NCBI GenBank assembly: GCA_017631875.1
Contig: JAGBSL010000011.1
Span: forward strand, 1 to 63,457
Direction of reading: 5' to 3'
From: Bacteroidales bacterium
GTDB taxonomy: Bacteria > Bacteroidota > Bacteroidia > Bacteroidales > UBA932
DNA length: 63,457 nucleotides
Below the pieces are notes generated by a model, which made no database searches, was not told the DNA's origin, and saw nothing but the letters and a program-made list of their open reading frames with translations. Each line of letters begins with the position of its first letter. Position 1 is the stretch's first letter. This document shows, piece after piece, positions 43,630 to 51,965 of the stretch. The translations under genes were made by a program, and so were the position numbers.

Positions 43630-45516
43630 TTACTGCTCGTCAACGCCCTGGTCGTCAGTCTGAGGACCGGCCTGACCCTGGAATGGGCCCTGAGGACCTG
43701 CCTGACCAGCCTGAGCGGCCTTTGCCATGTCCTCTGAAGCTGCATGCCATGCAGCCTCGAGCTCTGCGTTGTACTTGTCGATGTCTGCGATGTTCTGTGC
43801 CTTCACTGCATCCTGGAGCTTGTTCTTAGCCTCCTCGATAGCTGCCTTCTTCTCAGCAGGAATCTTGTCGCCGTACTCCTTGAGGTTCTTCTCTGTCTGG
43901 AAGCACATGCCGTCAGCGTTGTTGATCTTGTCAATGCGCTCCTTCTCAGCCTTATCGGCAGCCTCGTTAGCCTTAGCCTCGTCGCGCATTCTCTGGATCT
44001 CAGCGTCTGAGAGTCCTGATGATGCCTCGATGCGGATGTTCTGCTCCTTGCCGGTAGCCTTGTCCTTAGCAGAAACGTTGAGGATACCGTTAGCGTCGAT
44101 ATCGAATGTCACCTCGATCTGAGGTACACCTCTTGGTGCTGGTGCGATGCCGTCAAGGATGAAGTTTCCGATGAGCTTGTTGTCCTTAGCCATTGGACGC
44201 TCTCCCTGAAGAACGTGTACGTCTACTGCAGGCTGGTTGTCAGCGGCTGTAGAGAATACCTGTGACTTTCTTGTAGGGATTGTAGTGTTAGCCTCGATGA
44301 GCTTTGTCATCACGCCGCCGAGAGTCTCGATACCGAGTGAGAGCGGAGTAACGTCGAGAAGGAGGACATCCTTCACGTCACCTGCGAGCACACCACCCTG
44401 GATAGCTGCACCCATAGCCACAACCTCGTCTGGGTTAACGCTCTTGTTAGGAGCCTTGCCGAAGAACTTCTCTACTACAGCCTGGATAGCAGGGATACGT
44501 GTCGAACCACCTACGAGGAGAACCTCGCTGATGTCTGATGCGCTGAGGCCTGCATCCTGGAGAGCCTTGCGGCATGGCTCGATTGTCCTCTGGATGAGAG
44601 AGTCTGCGAGCATCTCGAACTTAGCTCTTGTAAGAGTCTTCACAAGGTGCTTTGGAACACCGTCGACAGGCATGATGTAAGGGAGGTTGATCTCTGTTGA
44701 AGTCTGGCTTGAGAGCTCGATCTTAGCCTTCTCGGCAGCCTCCTTGAGTCTCTGGAGGGCCATAGGGTCCTTCTTGAGGTCGATGCCGCTGTTCTCTGCA
44801 GCGAACTCTGAAGCGAGCCAGTCGATGATCACCTGGTCGAAGTCGTCACCTCCGAGGTGTGTGTCACCGTTTGTAGAAAGTACTTCGAACACACCGTCTC
44901 CGAGGTCCATGATAGAGATATCGAATGTACCGCCACCAAGGTCGTATACAGCGATCTTCATGTCCTTGTGCATCTTGTCGAGACCGTATGCAAGCGCAGC
45001 TGCTGTAGGCTCGTTGATGATACGCTTAACCTCGAGACCTGCGATCTGGCCAGCCTCCTTGGTAGCCTGACGCTGTGAGTCAGAGAAGTATGCAGGAACT
45101 GTGATGACAGCCTCTGTAACCTCCTGTCCGAGGTACTCCTCAGCAGTCTTCTTCATCTTCTGGAGGATCATAGCAGAGATCTCCTGTGGTGAGTAGAGAC
45201 GGCCGTCGATGTCGACACGTGGGGTGTCGTTGTCGCCCTTCACTACCTTATATGGTACGCGTGCGATGTCGCCTGATACCTGGCTGTACTTCTCTCCCAT
45301 GAATCTCTTGATGGAGAAGACAGTCTTGTGAGGGTTAGTGATCGCCTGACGCTTTGCAGGGTTACCGATCTTTCTCTCTCCGCCGTCAGTGAATGCTACC
45401 ACTGAAGGTGTTGTTCTCTGTCCTTCGTTGTTGATGATGACGGTAGGCTCGTTACCTTCCATCACTGCCACGCATGAGTTGGTGGTTCCAAGGTCAATTC
45501 CAATAATCTTTCCCAT
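43630..45516 (-). CDS. dnaK: Chaperone protein DnaK (Hsp70)
   Basis: The ATP-dependent protein-folding chaperone, 628 residues. The start is [17 protein letters not shown] at 45514-45516; the open frame continues upstream through REP-like repeats and is not translated. The ATPase domain shows [14 protein letters not shown], the [11 protein letters not shown] phosphate loop and [14 protein letters not shown]. The linker [18 protein letters not shown] leads to the peptide-binding domain, and the C-terminus ends in the disordered QGVDEQ-type tail. No dnaJ or grpE gene lies next to it here. A heat-shock promoter could not be identified. Confidence 0.97.
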   Translation of the reverse strand: MGKIIGIDLGTTNSCVAVMEGNEPTVIINNEGQRTTPSVVAFTDGGERKIGNPAKRQAITNPHKTVFSIKRFMGEKYSQVSGDIARVPYKVVKGDNDTPRVDIDGRLYSPQEISAMILQKMKKTAEEYLGQEVTEAVITVPAYFSDSQRQATKEAGQIAGLEVKRIINEPTAAALAYGLDKMHKDMKIAVYDLGGGTFDISIMDLGDGVFEVLSTNGDTHLGGDDFDQVIIDWLASEFAAENSGIDLKKDPMALQRLKEAAEKAKIELSSQTSTEINLPYIMPVDGVPKHLVKTLTRAKFEMLADSLIQRTIEPCRKALQDAGLSASDISEVLLVGGSTRIPAIQAVVEKFFGKAPNKSVNPDEVVAMGAAIQGGVLAGDVKDVLLLDVTPLSLGIETLGGVMTKLIEANTTIPTRKSQVFSTAADNQPAVDVHVLQGERPMAKDNKLIGNFILDGIAPAPRGVPQIEVTFDIDANGILNVSAKDKATGKEQNIRIEASSGLSDAEIQRMRDEAKANEAADKAEKERIDKINNADGMCFQTEKNLKEYGDKIPAEKKAAIEEAKNKLQDAVKAQNIADIDKYNAELEAAWHAASEDMAKAAQAGQAGPQGPFQGQAGPQTDDQGVDEQ

Positions 45517-45554
45517 AATTTTATACTTTATTTTTAATTTATATTCATTTTGCA

Positions 45555-45619
45555 GATCCCTCGACTTCGCTCGGGATGACAGTTTCACGTAATTGCGAGG
45601 TTCGTAGAACCGTGGCAAT
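45555..45619. repeat. REP-like repeats upstream of dnaK
   Basis: Two short elements of types that I recognise as widespread in gut Bacteroidetes. One is at 45555-45581, beginning GATCCCTCGACTTCGC. The other is a hairpin at 45592-45619 with paired arms ATTGC/GCAAT and GGTTC/GAACC. They lie between dnaK and the divergent RluA gene and would be in the dnaK leader or promoter region. Confidence 0.6.
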
Positions 45620-45708
45620 CTCCGACGCACAACATTATAACGAAAGGTGTGCCAAGGGTGATAATGAAAAAATGTATGTCAAAATGTCAGTTTTAGGGTG
45701 ACAATGTG

Positions 45709-45738
45709 CTTGAGGTAATGACATAATTGCTATTTTTG
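45709..45738 (+). promoter_or_regulatory. Promoter of the RluA-family gene
   Basis: CTTG (45709-45712), an 18-nt spacer and TATTTTTG (45731-45738). The -7 element ends four bases before the ATG, so the transcript is probably leaderless. Confidence 0.65.
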
Positions 45739-45742
45739 TGAC

Positions 45743-46450
45743 ATGATTTACAGAGAACTTTCAGCAGGCGAGTTCAACGATCTCGCATCAAGGATACTTT
45801 ATGAGGACAATCATCTGCTTGTTGTGAACAAGAAGGTGGGGGAGATTGTCCAGGGTGACAAGACTTCCGACGAGCCTCTTACGGAAACATACAAGGCGTT
45901 CATAGCGCAGCGCGACTCGAAGCCGGGACAGGTCTTCATGGGCCTGCCGCACCGACTGGACCGTCCGGTCAGCGGCATCGTCGTGCTTGCAAAGACCTCC
46001 AAGGCACTTGAGAGGCTTAATGCCATGTTCCGTGACTCGGATGTGCATAAGTATTATTGGGCATTGGTATGTGCCGAGCCTAAGCCGGCCGAGGGACGTC
46101 TTGAGGACATGATGTGGCGCAACGAGAAGCAGAACAAGTCGTATATCTGTCGTCCAGGCTCAGCACGCAAGGATGCCAAGCTTGCAAAACTTAACTATAA
46201 GCAGATCGGCAAGACCGACCGCTACTGGCTCGTGGAGGTGGAACTTCTCACCGGACGCCACCATCAGATCCGCTGCCAGCTCTCCAACCTCGGATGTCCG
46301 ATCAAGGGTGACCTCAAATACGGCTCGCCTCGCTCGAACCCTGACGGCGGCATCTCCCTCCATGCCCGCCGCATAACCTTCACCCATCCTGTCAAGAAGG
46401 AAGAAATGACCATCGAGGCCCCTGTGCCATCAAGCTGGAAGGGAGTATAA
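45743..46450 (+). CDS. RluA-family RNA pseudouridine synthase
   Basis: Converts uridine to pseudouridine in rRNA or tRNA. The 235-residue protein has the family's LYEDNHLLVVNKKVG opening, HRLDRPVSGIVVLAKT with the catalytic Asp in RLD, and LLTGRHHQIRCQLSNLGCPIKGDLKYG. No S4 RNA-binding domain is present, as in short members. The start ATG lies almost on the promoter; there is no ribosome-binding site. The target nucleotide cannot be told. One base separates it from the phosphoesterase gene. Confidence 0.92.
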   Translation: MIYRELSAGEFNDLASRILYEDNHLLVVNKKVGEIVQGDKTSDEPLTETYKAFIAQRDSKPGQVFMGLPHRLDRPVSGIVVLAKTSKALERLNAMFRDSDVHKYYWALVCAEPKPAEGRLEDMMWRNEKQNKSYICRPGSARKDAKLAKLNYKQIGKTDRYWLVEVELLTGRHHQIRCQLSNLGCPIKGDLKYGSPRSNPDGGISLHARRITFTHPVKKEEMTIEAPVPSSWKGV

Positions 46451-46451
46451 T

Positions 46452-47276
46452 ATGAGAAGATACATCTATATGATATGCGTCATGCTGATGACTATGGCAT
46501 GTGCGCAGAAACCTGTCGTGATAGTCCAGATTGCAGATGCGCAGCTGGGATTCGATGCGGCTGTGAAGGGTAGTGTGCCGGGTGCGGAATATGTCAATGA
46601 CCTGACATTTGAGATGGAGTGTCTCAAGGCTACGGTGGCTAAGGTCAATGAACTGAAGCCCGACATGGTGGTGTTCACCGGTGACCAGGTGCACCTGCCA
46701 TATGATAAGGAACAGTGGGATGCATTCGTGCAGGGCATTGCCGATATCGATCCGTCGATCGAGCAGTACCATCTTCCCGGCAATCACGATCATATTCTAA
46801 AGGATGGCACAGCAGATCCACAGGATTTCATAGCACGTTTCGGATCTGACAGGTTTGCCGTAAGCAAGAGGAATGTGAATGTAGTAGGCATCAATACGAG
46901 TCTGATATATTTCGATTCTGCCTTGGAGCAGGACCAGATGGTATGGCTTGAGGAGACGCTTGAGGCTACAGATGAGTCTGATGTGACCTTGGTCTTCGGT
47001 CACCATCCGTTCTTCTGTGAGAACATCGATGAGGAAGACAGCCATGTGCAGATCCCGAAGTCAAAGAGGCGTCAGTATTTCGATTACTTCAAGTCAAAGG
47101 GAGTGGATGCTGTGTTTGCAGGTCATCTCCATGACAACCGTGCCGGTGAATATGAAGGCATACCGATGCTCACGACAACATCATCCGGCTATCAGCTCGG
47201 CGACGGACCGGCTTCGATCCGAGTCATAACCATCAAAGACGGTCAGATGACAGAAGAGCTTGTACCGATAATATAG
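46452..47276 (+). CDS. CPPED1-like metallophosphoesterase lipoprotein
   Basis: A calcineurin-like phosphoesterase of 274 residues, exported by a lipoprotein signal (MACAQ, Cys17). Dinuclear metal motifs: DAQ at 29-31 (in place of the usual DxH), FTGDQVH, LPGNHDH, FGHHPFF and FAGHLHDN. The DxQ form is, as I recall, the one seen in CPPED1-type phosphoesterases, so it is not a broken site. The likely role is periplasmic or surface hydrolysis of a phosphate ester or nucleotide; the substrate is unknown. It is cotranscribed with the RluA-like gene and ends at a terminator. Confidence 0.8.
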   Translation: MRRYIYMICVMLMTMACAQKPVVIVQIADAQLGFDAAVKGSVPGAEYVNDLTFEMECLKATVAKVNELKPDMVVFTGDQVHLPYDKEQWDAFVQGIADIDPSIEQYHLPGNHDHILKDGTADPQDFIARFGSDRFAVSKRNVNVVGINTSLIYFDSALEQDQMVWLEETLEATDESDVTLVFGHHPFFCENIDEEDSHVQIPKSKRRQYFDYFKSKGVDAVFAGHLHDNRAGEYEGIPMLTTTSSGYQLGDGPASIRVITIKDGQMTEELVPII

Positions 47277-47327
47277 TGTCAGGATGTACGTGGTAATGTA
47301 AATGCTTGATTTATAGATGGATATGCG

Positions 47328-47359
47328 AAAGTCCTGCCGTCGGAGGAAGGCAGGACTTT
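47328..47359 (+). terminator. Intrinsic terminator after the phosphoesterase gene
   Basis: AAAGTCCTGCC (47328-47338) pairs with GGCAGGACTTT (47349-47359) around a 10-nt loop and is followed by further T residues. It closes the RluA/phosphoesterase transcript and may serve the convergent nuclease gene too. Confidence 0.85.
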
Positions 47360-47399
47360 TTCGTAAGCTGTTGATTTTGATGTGATTAGGTGTGCGTGG

Positions 47400-48209
47400 T
47401 TATCCGAAGATGGTATTCAGCACGTATGCCAGTCGGTAGCCTGCTACCAGGAGTCTGTCTTCAAGGAGAGGGGAGAAGTCGTATACATACTGGTATGAGA
47501 GGTTCGGGTTGTCTACGCCCATGTTCTCCACATATTCATAGAGTGATGCCGCGCCGTCTACGGTGTCCATGAACCATTCCTCGTATGTTCCGCGCATAAT
47601 GCTCTTTCTGTACTTTCTGTTTGCCCTGTCGAGGTGCTCCACCCACTCGGAGTAGCTCCACTTGCGTGCTGAGTCGATCATCTTGCTGTCCCAGATAGAG
47701 TGAAGGTTGGTGTTCTGGCCGAACCATCTCACCTTCATGCCGTTGCCGCCCCTGTCGGAGAGCCTTCCTGCATGCATAGGGCAGTGGAGGTCACCGACCA
47801 TGTGCACGATCATCTTGAGATAATCTACCCTCATGCTGTCAGTGAGGTTGTCATAATTTTCAGTGAGCTCTCTTGTAAGGAACTCGAGTCCTGTAAGAAC
47901 GTCGCCGCTTGGGTTCTTTGGCATGGTCTGGTATGTCATACCCTTGTCGACGTTGGCATAGTGCCATGTCTTGGTCTGATTGTAACCATTCTCCCAGTAA
48001 GGTGAGTTCTGGATGTTGTCCATCCACGACGAATAATATACAATCGACTTGCCGTCAAGGAGTTTGCTGATATTCTTCTCAGCCTTGCGGGTAAGGTGCT
48101 GCTCAGCTATGGCAGCCACGATATCATGGCCCTTTGCACCCCATGCGAAGGCATTGGTGGCGTTAAGAAGCATGGTTACGCTTAAGAGCGTGATAATGAT
48201 TTTCTTCAT
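47400..48209 (-). CDS. S1/P1-type nuclease
   Basis: A secreted zinc-dependent nuclease for single-stranded nucleic acids. From the ATG at 48207-48209 the product has 269 residues; eight extra upstream codons are in the promoter region and are excluded. The signal peptide ends at NAFA, so the mature protein begins with Trp23, whose backbone and nearby His28 (WGAKGHDIVAAIAE) bind zinc in this family. Further zinc ligands lie in YSSWMDNIQN, KTWHYANVD, MIVHMVGDLHCPMHAG and NLHSIWDS. It probably scavenges nucleotides outside the inner membrane. Monocistronic, convergent with the phosphoesterase. Confidence 0.93.
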   Translation of the reverse strand: MKKIIITLLSVTMLLNATNAFAWGAKGHDIVAAIAEQHLTRKAEKNISKLLDGKSIVYYSSWMDNIQNSPYWENGYNQTKTWHYANVDKGMTYQTMPKNPSGDVLTGLEFLTRELTENYDNLTDSMRVDYLKMIVHMVGDLHCPMHAGRLSDRGGNGMKVRWFGQNTNLHSIWDSKMIDSARKWSYSEWVEHLDRANRKYRKSIMRGTYEEWFMDTVDGAASLYEYVENMGVDNPNLSYQYVYDFSPLLEDRLLVAGYRLAYVLNTIFG

Positions 48210-48234
48210 GTTTAAAGTGGTTTGGTAAATCATA

Positions 48235-48262
48235 CAAAGGTAATATTTTTATTACAAAGGTA
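48235..48262 (-). promoter_or_regulatory. Two tandem -7 elements of the nuclease gene, 20 bp apart
   Basis: On the minus strand TACCTTTG occurs at 48235-48242 and again at 48255-48262, each within the 13-bp direct repeat ACAAAGGTAATAT (plus-strand sense). Either could drive the nuclease. The duplication may create two start points or a binding-site pair. Confidence 0.6.
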
Positions 48263-48292
48263 ATATATGAATGCAGATTAAAATTTTTTGAT

Positions 48293-48300
48293 TATCTTTG
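48293..48300 (+). promoter_or_regulatory. -7 promoter element of the winged-helix gene
   Basis: TATCTTTG, a perfect TAnnTTTG match, gives a leader of about 100 nt before the ATG at 48411. Confidence 0.65.
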
Positions 48301-48333
48301 CCGCTGAAAAACAGAAAGTTAGTTATAGTGAAT

Positions 48334-48382
48334 GCGGCTTTAGCCGCTAAATTTATGTTAAAGTGTTGGTGGGACACCAACA
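48334..48382 (+). promoter_or_regulatory. Structured 5' leader of the winged-helix gene
   Basis: Two hairpins lie in the leader: GCGGCT/AGCCGC (48334-48347) and TGTTGGTG/CACCAACA (48364-48382, 3-nt loop). There is no T-run after either. They may stabilise the mRNA or regulate translation. Confidence 0.4.
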
Positions 48383-48410
48383 TTACTTACAATTTTAAAG
48401 ATTAGTTATT

Positions 48411-48626
48411 ATGGAAATCAACAACATTGGAAACAACGCAGGTCTCGTATGGAACGCGCTTAACGCAAATGGCAAGATGACAGAGACTAAGCTTAAGAAG
48501 GAGACAGGTCTTGCATCAGCAGAGTTTTTTGCAGCTCTCGGATGGCTCGCTCGCGAGGGCAAGCTCAACGTAGTGGTTGAGACTCGTTGCGGCAAGGAGT
48601 GCGAGTACTACACTCTCAACGCGTAA
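48411..48626 (+). CDS. Small winged-helix protein (DUF2582-like)
   Basis: A 71-residue protein, nearly all one winged helix-turn-helix: AGLVWNALNANGKMTETKLKKETGL (helices 1-2), SAEFFAALGWLAREGKLNVV (recognition helix) and a wing ending ECEYYTLNA. It matches the DUF2582/PF10771 type of protein found across Bacteroidetes, usually as a single gene with its own promoter and terminator, as here. A DNA-binding role is expected but targets are unknown. Codon use (AAC, CTC, CGT) suggests high expression. Confidence 0.85.
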   Translation: MEINNIGNNAGLVWNALNANGKMTETKLKKETGLASAEFFAALGWLAREGKLNVVVETRCGKECEYYTLNA

Positions 48627-48649
48627 TCTGAAATTCCTGAATTTTAGAT

Positions 48650-48680
48650 AGAGACAGTCGTAAGGCTGTCTCTTTTTTTA
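48650..48680 (+). terminator. Intrinsic terminator of the winged-helix gene
   Basis: AGAGACAG (48650-48657) pairs with CTGTCTCT (48666-48673), 8-nt loop, followed by TTTTTT. Confidence 0.85.
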
Positions 48681-48688
48681 ATTTTATA

Positions 48689-48696
48689 TATATTTG
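48689..48696 (+). promoter_or_regulatory. -7 promoter element of the CotH-like gene
   Basis: TATATTTG matches TAnnTTTG and lies 25 bp before the ATG at 48721. Confidence 0.6.
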
Positions 48697-48720
48697 TGAC
48701 CATAATAACCCGGTATAATT

Positions 48721-50004
48721 ATGTTCCGTCGCGTATTGATCCTTGTTTCATTTGTGGCAGCGCTGCTTGCTGCATGTTCTCCCGTAGATGTTCCCGTCGT
48801 TGACGAACCGACTCAGGAAGAACCCCAGGCTCCCGAGCCGGAGCCATACTATGTTCCTAAGCTGAAGATATATGTTGAAGATGAGGGAGTGATCGACAGC
48901 AAGGATGAATATAAGAATGTGACGGTCGAACTTGTCGAGGGATATGAGATCGTGATGTCTGCCAAGGGCCGTGCGAAAGGAAGAGGAAATGCGACCTGGG
49001 GTTACGATAAGAAGCCATATAAGATAAAGTTTGACCAGAAGCAGAGCTTCTTCGGTCTGACAGCCAACAAGGATTGGGTCTTTCTGGCGGAATACTGTGA
49101 CAAGTCACTGATGAGGACGGCATACATGTGTGAACTTGCGCGGACCGTGGGCCTGCCATATCCTATCCATTACCATCATGTCCAGCTTTATCTGAATGGT
49201 GAATACAATGGAATGTATGTCCTTACTGACCAGGTGGAGAAGAAGGGAGGACGCGTCGATATAGAAGACGACGGGTTCCTTTTCGAGAATGACAATTACT
49301 TCTGGGAAGAGCCGGTCAACTTCATGACTGACCGTCGCCAATACTGGTACACATTCAAATATCCTGATCCGGAAGATGGTGAGATTGCGGCAGGAGATGA
49401 AAACTACAATTTCATCAAGGGATTCATGAATGACTTCGAGGCCGCTCTTTATGGAGATGCCTTCAAGAATCCGGCAACCGGTTACCGCAAATATATTGAT
49501 GTACAGACGTTTGCGAAGTGGTTCCTTGTTCAGGAGCTGATAGCCAACCTTGAACCCAACATGTACTATGTCCTTCCATCGAGAAACTCTAAACTTCAGA
49601 TCGGCCCGGTATGGGATGCTGAGTGGAGCTTGGGACTTGCCTACAGGGAAGACGAATATGCTGGTTGGGCAGGGTTGCCGACCCAGCCAGATCCTGACCA
49701 GGCTATATGGAGTAAATGGAAATACTTCGGAAGACTTTTCGAGGATCCGTATTTTGTGGATGCCGTCCGTAAGGAGTGGGCTGCCCTCAAGCCTCAGGTC
49801 CCTGCATTCAAGGAAAAGATGACTGCCCTTGCCGAGGGTATCAGCGAAGGGCAGGTCATGAATTTCCAGAAATGGAATATCTTCGGCTGGCATGTCAGCG
49901 TCGGTCTCGTCCGTTTTGACACATGGGAGGAGGAAGTCAAGTACGTGGGTGACTTCTTCGACCACAGGGTCCAGTGGCTGGACGCCTATCTTGCTACTCT
50001 TTAG
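48721..50004 (+). CDS. CotH kinase family lipoprotein
   Basis: A 427-residue lipoprotein (lipobox AAC, Cys19) with a Pro/Glu-rich linker before the CotH domain. CotH proteins have an atypical kinase fold; spore-coat CotH of Bacillus phosphorylates proteins, while the Bacteroidetes versions are exported and uncharacterised. Family segments visible are AKGRGNATWGYDKKPYKIKF, NGEYNGMYVLTDQVEKKGGR and IGPVWDAEWSLGLAY; the Asp in WDAEWS is the likely metal ligand. The 3' end overlaps the convergent GH67 gene by four bases. The neighbourhood gives no clear partner. Confidence 0.9.
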   Translation: MFRRVLILVSFVAALLAACSPVDVPVVDEPTQEEPQAPEPEPYYVPKLKIYVEDEGVIDSKDEYKNVTVELVEGYEIVMSAKGRAKGRGNATWGYDKKPYKIKFDQKQSFFGLTANKDWVFLAEYCDKSLMRTAYMCELARTVGLPYPIHYHHVQLYLNGEYNGMYVLTDQVEKKGGRVDIEDDGFLFENDNYFWEEPVNFMTDRRQYWYTFKYPDPEDGEIAAGDENYNFIKGFMNDFEAALYGDAFKNPATGYRKYIDVQTFAKWFLVQELIANLEPNMYYVLPSRNSKLQIGPVWDAEWSLGLAYREDEYAGWAGLPTQPDPDQAIWSKWKYFGRLFEDPYFVDAVRKEWAALKPQVPAFKEKMTALAEGISEGQVMNFQKWNIFGWHVSVGLVRFDTWEEEVKYVGDFFDHRVQWLDAYLATL

Positions 50005-51965
50005 TTATGATGCTTCATATCTAGCTTGATAGCTTTCAACTCGTCGAGAGGCCTTTCCGGCTGTTCTACATAAGCTGGCACAGGCATTCCTGAGAATTCT
50101 CCGAAATACTGCACGCAGGCGTCACGCCACCAGCGGGCGTCACTCTCCTGGATCTCAAGCTTGGTCCTTACAGCTTCCCAGCGCTCAGCATCCACGTATG
50201 GTTTCATCTCATCCCATACGGAAAGATAGCTGCGAGCTGTCTTCACGCCGCGGTCATATCTGAAGCATATCTCATCCCACAGGGTACGTCCGCTTGACAT
50301 TGTATGGGTCCATGGCACATGGTGGAACCACAGCAGAAGGTCTTCAGGGCATGTTGCAATACTGTTATATATAGATGCCAGGGGTTCATGGTACTGGTCT
50401 ACGTTGCCGCTGCCTCCACGTGTCCTGTCGAATCCGACTCCAAGCGTGTCGGCCTTGTGGTAGTACTTCGGAAGCCAGTCAGGACGTGCTCCCTCGATCT
50501 CGCACCAAGGCTCCGGACCATAGTGGTGTCCCCATGCGAATATATGGTGGAATCCGAGAGGCATCATGTAGTCCACAGCGGCTTCGCGAGAGGACATCAT
50601 CATGTCCAGGACAGGCTTGGTGAACTCCGTTTCTGGCGTAAATGTCTGCTGCAGCCACTCCAGTGCGATATCTTCCGCACGTAATTCGGTGTCCCATGCC
50701 ATTCGTCCGAAACCGTACCACGACGACTGGGCGAACTCGTGTCCGCACCAGTTCGCGTCGCGTCCTATGTTCGCGACGCCGGCGATTGCCGTTGTCCTAT
50801 ATGCATCAGGATAAACTGAACCGGTCGTAATGGCTGCGACCGTAGAGCCTTCTCCGCTGCAATATGTGTCGCTGTCGAGGCACTCCTTGAACAGTGGCAC
50901 CAGATATACGAGATGGTTGGAGAAACCCAGATACTCCTGGGTAATCTGCAGTTCCGGCATAAGGGCAGTATTCGGCATGCGTCCGAAAAGCGGGCTGAAA
51001 GGCTCGCGAGGCTGGAAGTCCACCGGGCCGTTCTTGATCTGTATGATTACATTGTCTCGGAACTGTCCGTCCAGCGGTTCGAACTCCTCTACAGCCTGAT
51101 TTGCCCTGTCGGAACTCTTGGGCGAATAGACGAATGCCCTCCACATTACGATTCCGTCATGCGGAGCAAGCGCGTCAGCCAGCATGTTAGCTCCGTCAGC
51201 GTGCGTGCGTCCGAAGTCCTGCGGACCAGGAAGTCCCTCAGAATTGGCCTTTACGAGGAAGCCTCCGAAGTCGGGTATGAGGCTGTATATCTCCGAAACC
51301 TTCTCTTTCCACCATTGCTGAACCTCAGTGTTGAAAGGGTCGGATGTTGGTAGTCCGCCGAGCGCGGCAGGGGACGAGAAGTTGACAGAAAGATATACAT
51401 GTATGCCGTATGGACGCATGATGTCGGCAATCTGCGCAACCCTCTCCAGATAGTCTCTGCGGAGGATTTCCGGACTGGCGTTCACGTTATTCAGTACGCT
51501 TCCGTTAATGCCGATAGAAGCGTTCAGGCGAGAATACTCTTCTATGAGTCTGACAGGCACAGGCTCTCCCCAGTGCCATATAGACCAACCTGCATAGCCT
51601 CTTTCCACGGTGTTGTCCAGGTTGTCCCAATGGTTCAGGATTCGGCGGTCATACGAGGGCTCTTCACGAACGTCAAGCACGCCGGAAGCCTGCCCCGTAC
51701 GCTCCATACGCTGAAGCGCATACTTTCCGTACATGGCTCCAACATTGGTCTTCGCCAGGATCTGCCTTCCTTGCGGCGTGTCCTTGATCATGAATCCGTC
51801 CTCATGCAGGTCAAGAGCCGGGTCGATAACGACCTCCGCTTCCACAGCTGGGTCGCCGCCTGGCAGCCACAACAATGCCTCAGGTTCCCGTGGGGCGCAT
51901 GAGACAATGGCAACCGCCGCAGCGATTGCCATCGTCATGATCAAGGAATTGATGAGCCTACTCAT
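50001..51965 (-). CDS. Alpha-glucuronidase (GH67) lipoprotein
   Basis: Removes 4-O-methyl-glucuronic acid from the ends of xylo-oligosaccharides. The 654-residue protein starts at MSRLINSLIMTM, overlapping the GH43 stop by eight bases; a longer start at 52001 would overlap 44 bases and adds no signal features. The lipobox is IVSC (Cys23). Family segments: NVGAMYGKYALQRM, RILNHWDNLDNTVERGYAGWSIWHW, and FLVKANSEGLPGPQDFGRTHADGAN with the acid/base Glu243 in NSEG. ITQEYLGF lies further on. Last gene of the five-gene xylan operon. Confidence 0.93.
   Translation of the reverse strand: MSRLINSLIMTMAIAAAVAIVSCAPREPEALLWLPGGDPAVEAEVVIDPALDLHEDGFMIKDTPQGRQILAKTNVGAMYGKYALQRMERTGQASGVLDVREEPSYDRRILNHWDNLDNTVERGYAGWSIWHWGEPVPVRLIEEYSRLNASIGINGSVLNNVNASPEILRRDYLERVAQIADIMRPYGIHVYLSVNFSSPAALGGLPTSDPFNTEVQQWWKEKVSEIYSLIPDFGGFLVKANSEGLPGPQDFGRTHADGANMLADALAPHDGIVMWRAFVYSPKSSDRANQAVEEFEPLDGQFRDNVIIQIKNGPVDFQPREPFSPLFGRMPNTALMPELQITQEYLGFSNHLVYLVPLFKECLDSDTYCSGEGSTVAAITTGSVYPDAYRTTAIAGVANIGRDANWCGHEFAQSSWYGFGRMAWDTELRAEDIALEWLQQTFTPETEFTKPVLDMMMSSREAAVDYMMPLGFHHIFAWGHHYGPEPWCEIEGARPDWLPKYYHKADTLGVGFDRTRGGSGNVDQYHEPLASIYNSIATCPEDLLLWFHHVPWTHTMSSGRTLWDEICFRYDRGVKTARSYLSVWDEMKPYVDAERWEAVRTKLEIQESDARWWRDACVQYFGEFSGMPVPAYVEQPERPLDELKAIKLDMKHHN

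Noticed and set aside
45517..45630. N-terminal extension of DnaK
   Set aside because: It translates the REP-like repeat; [13 protein letters not shown] is the family start.
46452..47276. Inactive phosphoesterase due to the missing His in the first motif
   Set aside because: DxQ is an accepted variant as I recall, and all other metal ligands (GD, GNHD, GHH, GHLH) are present.
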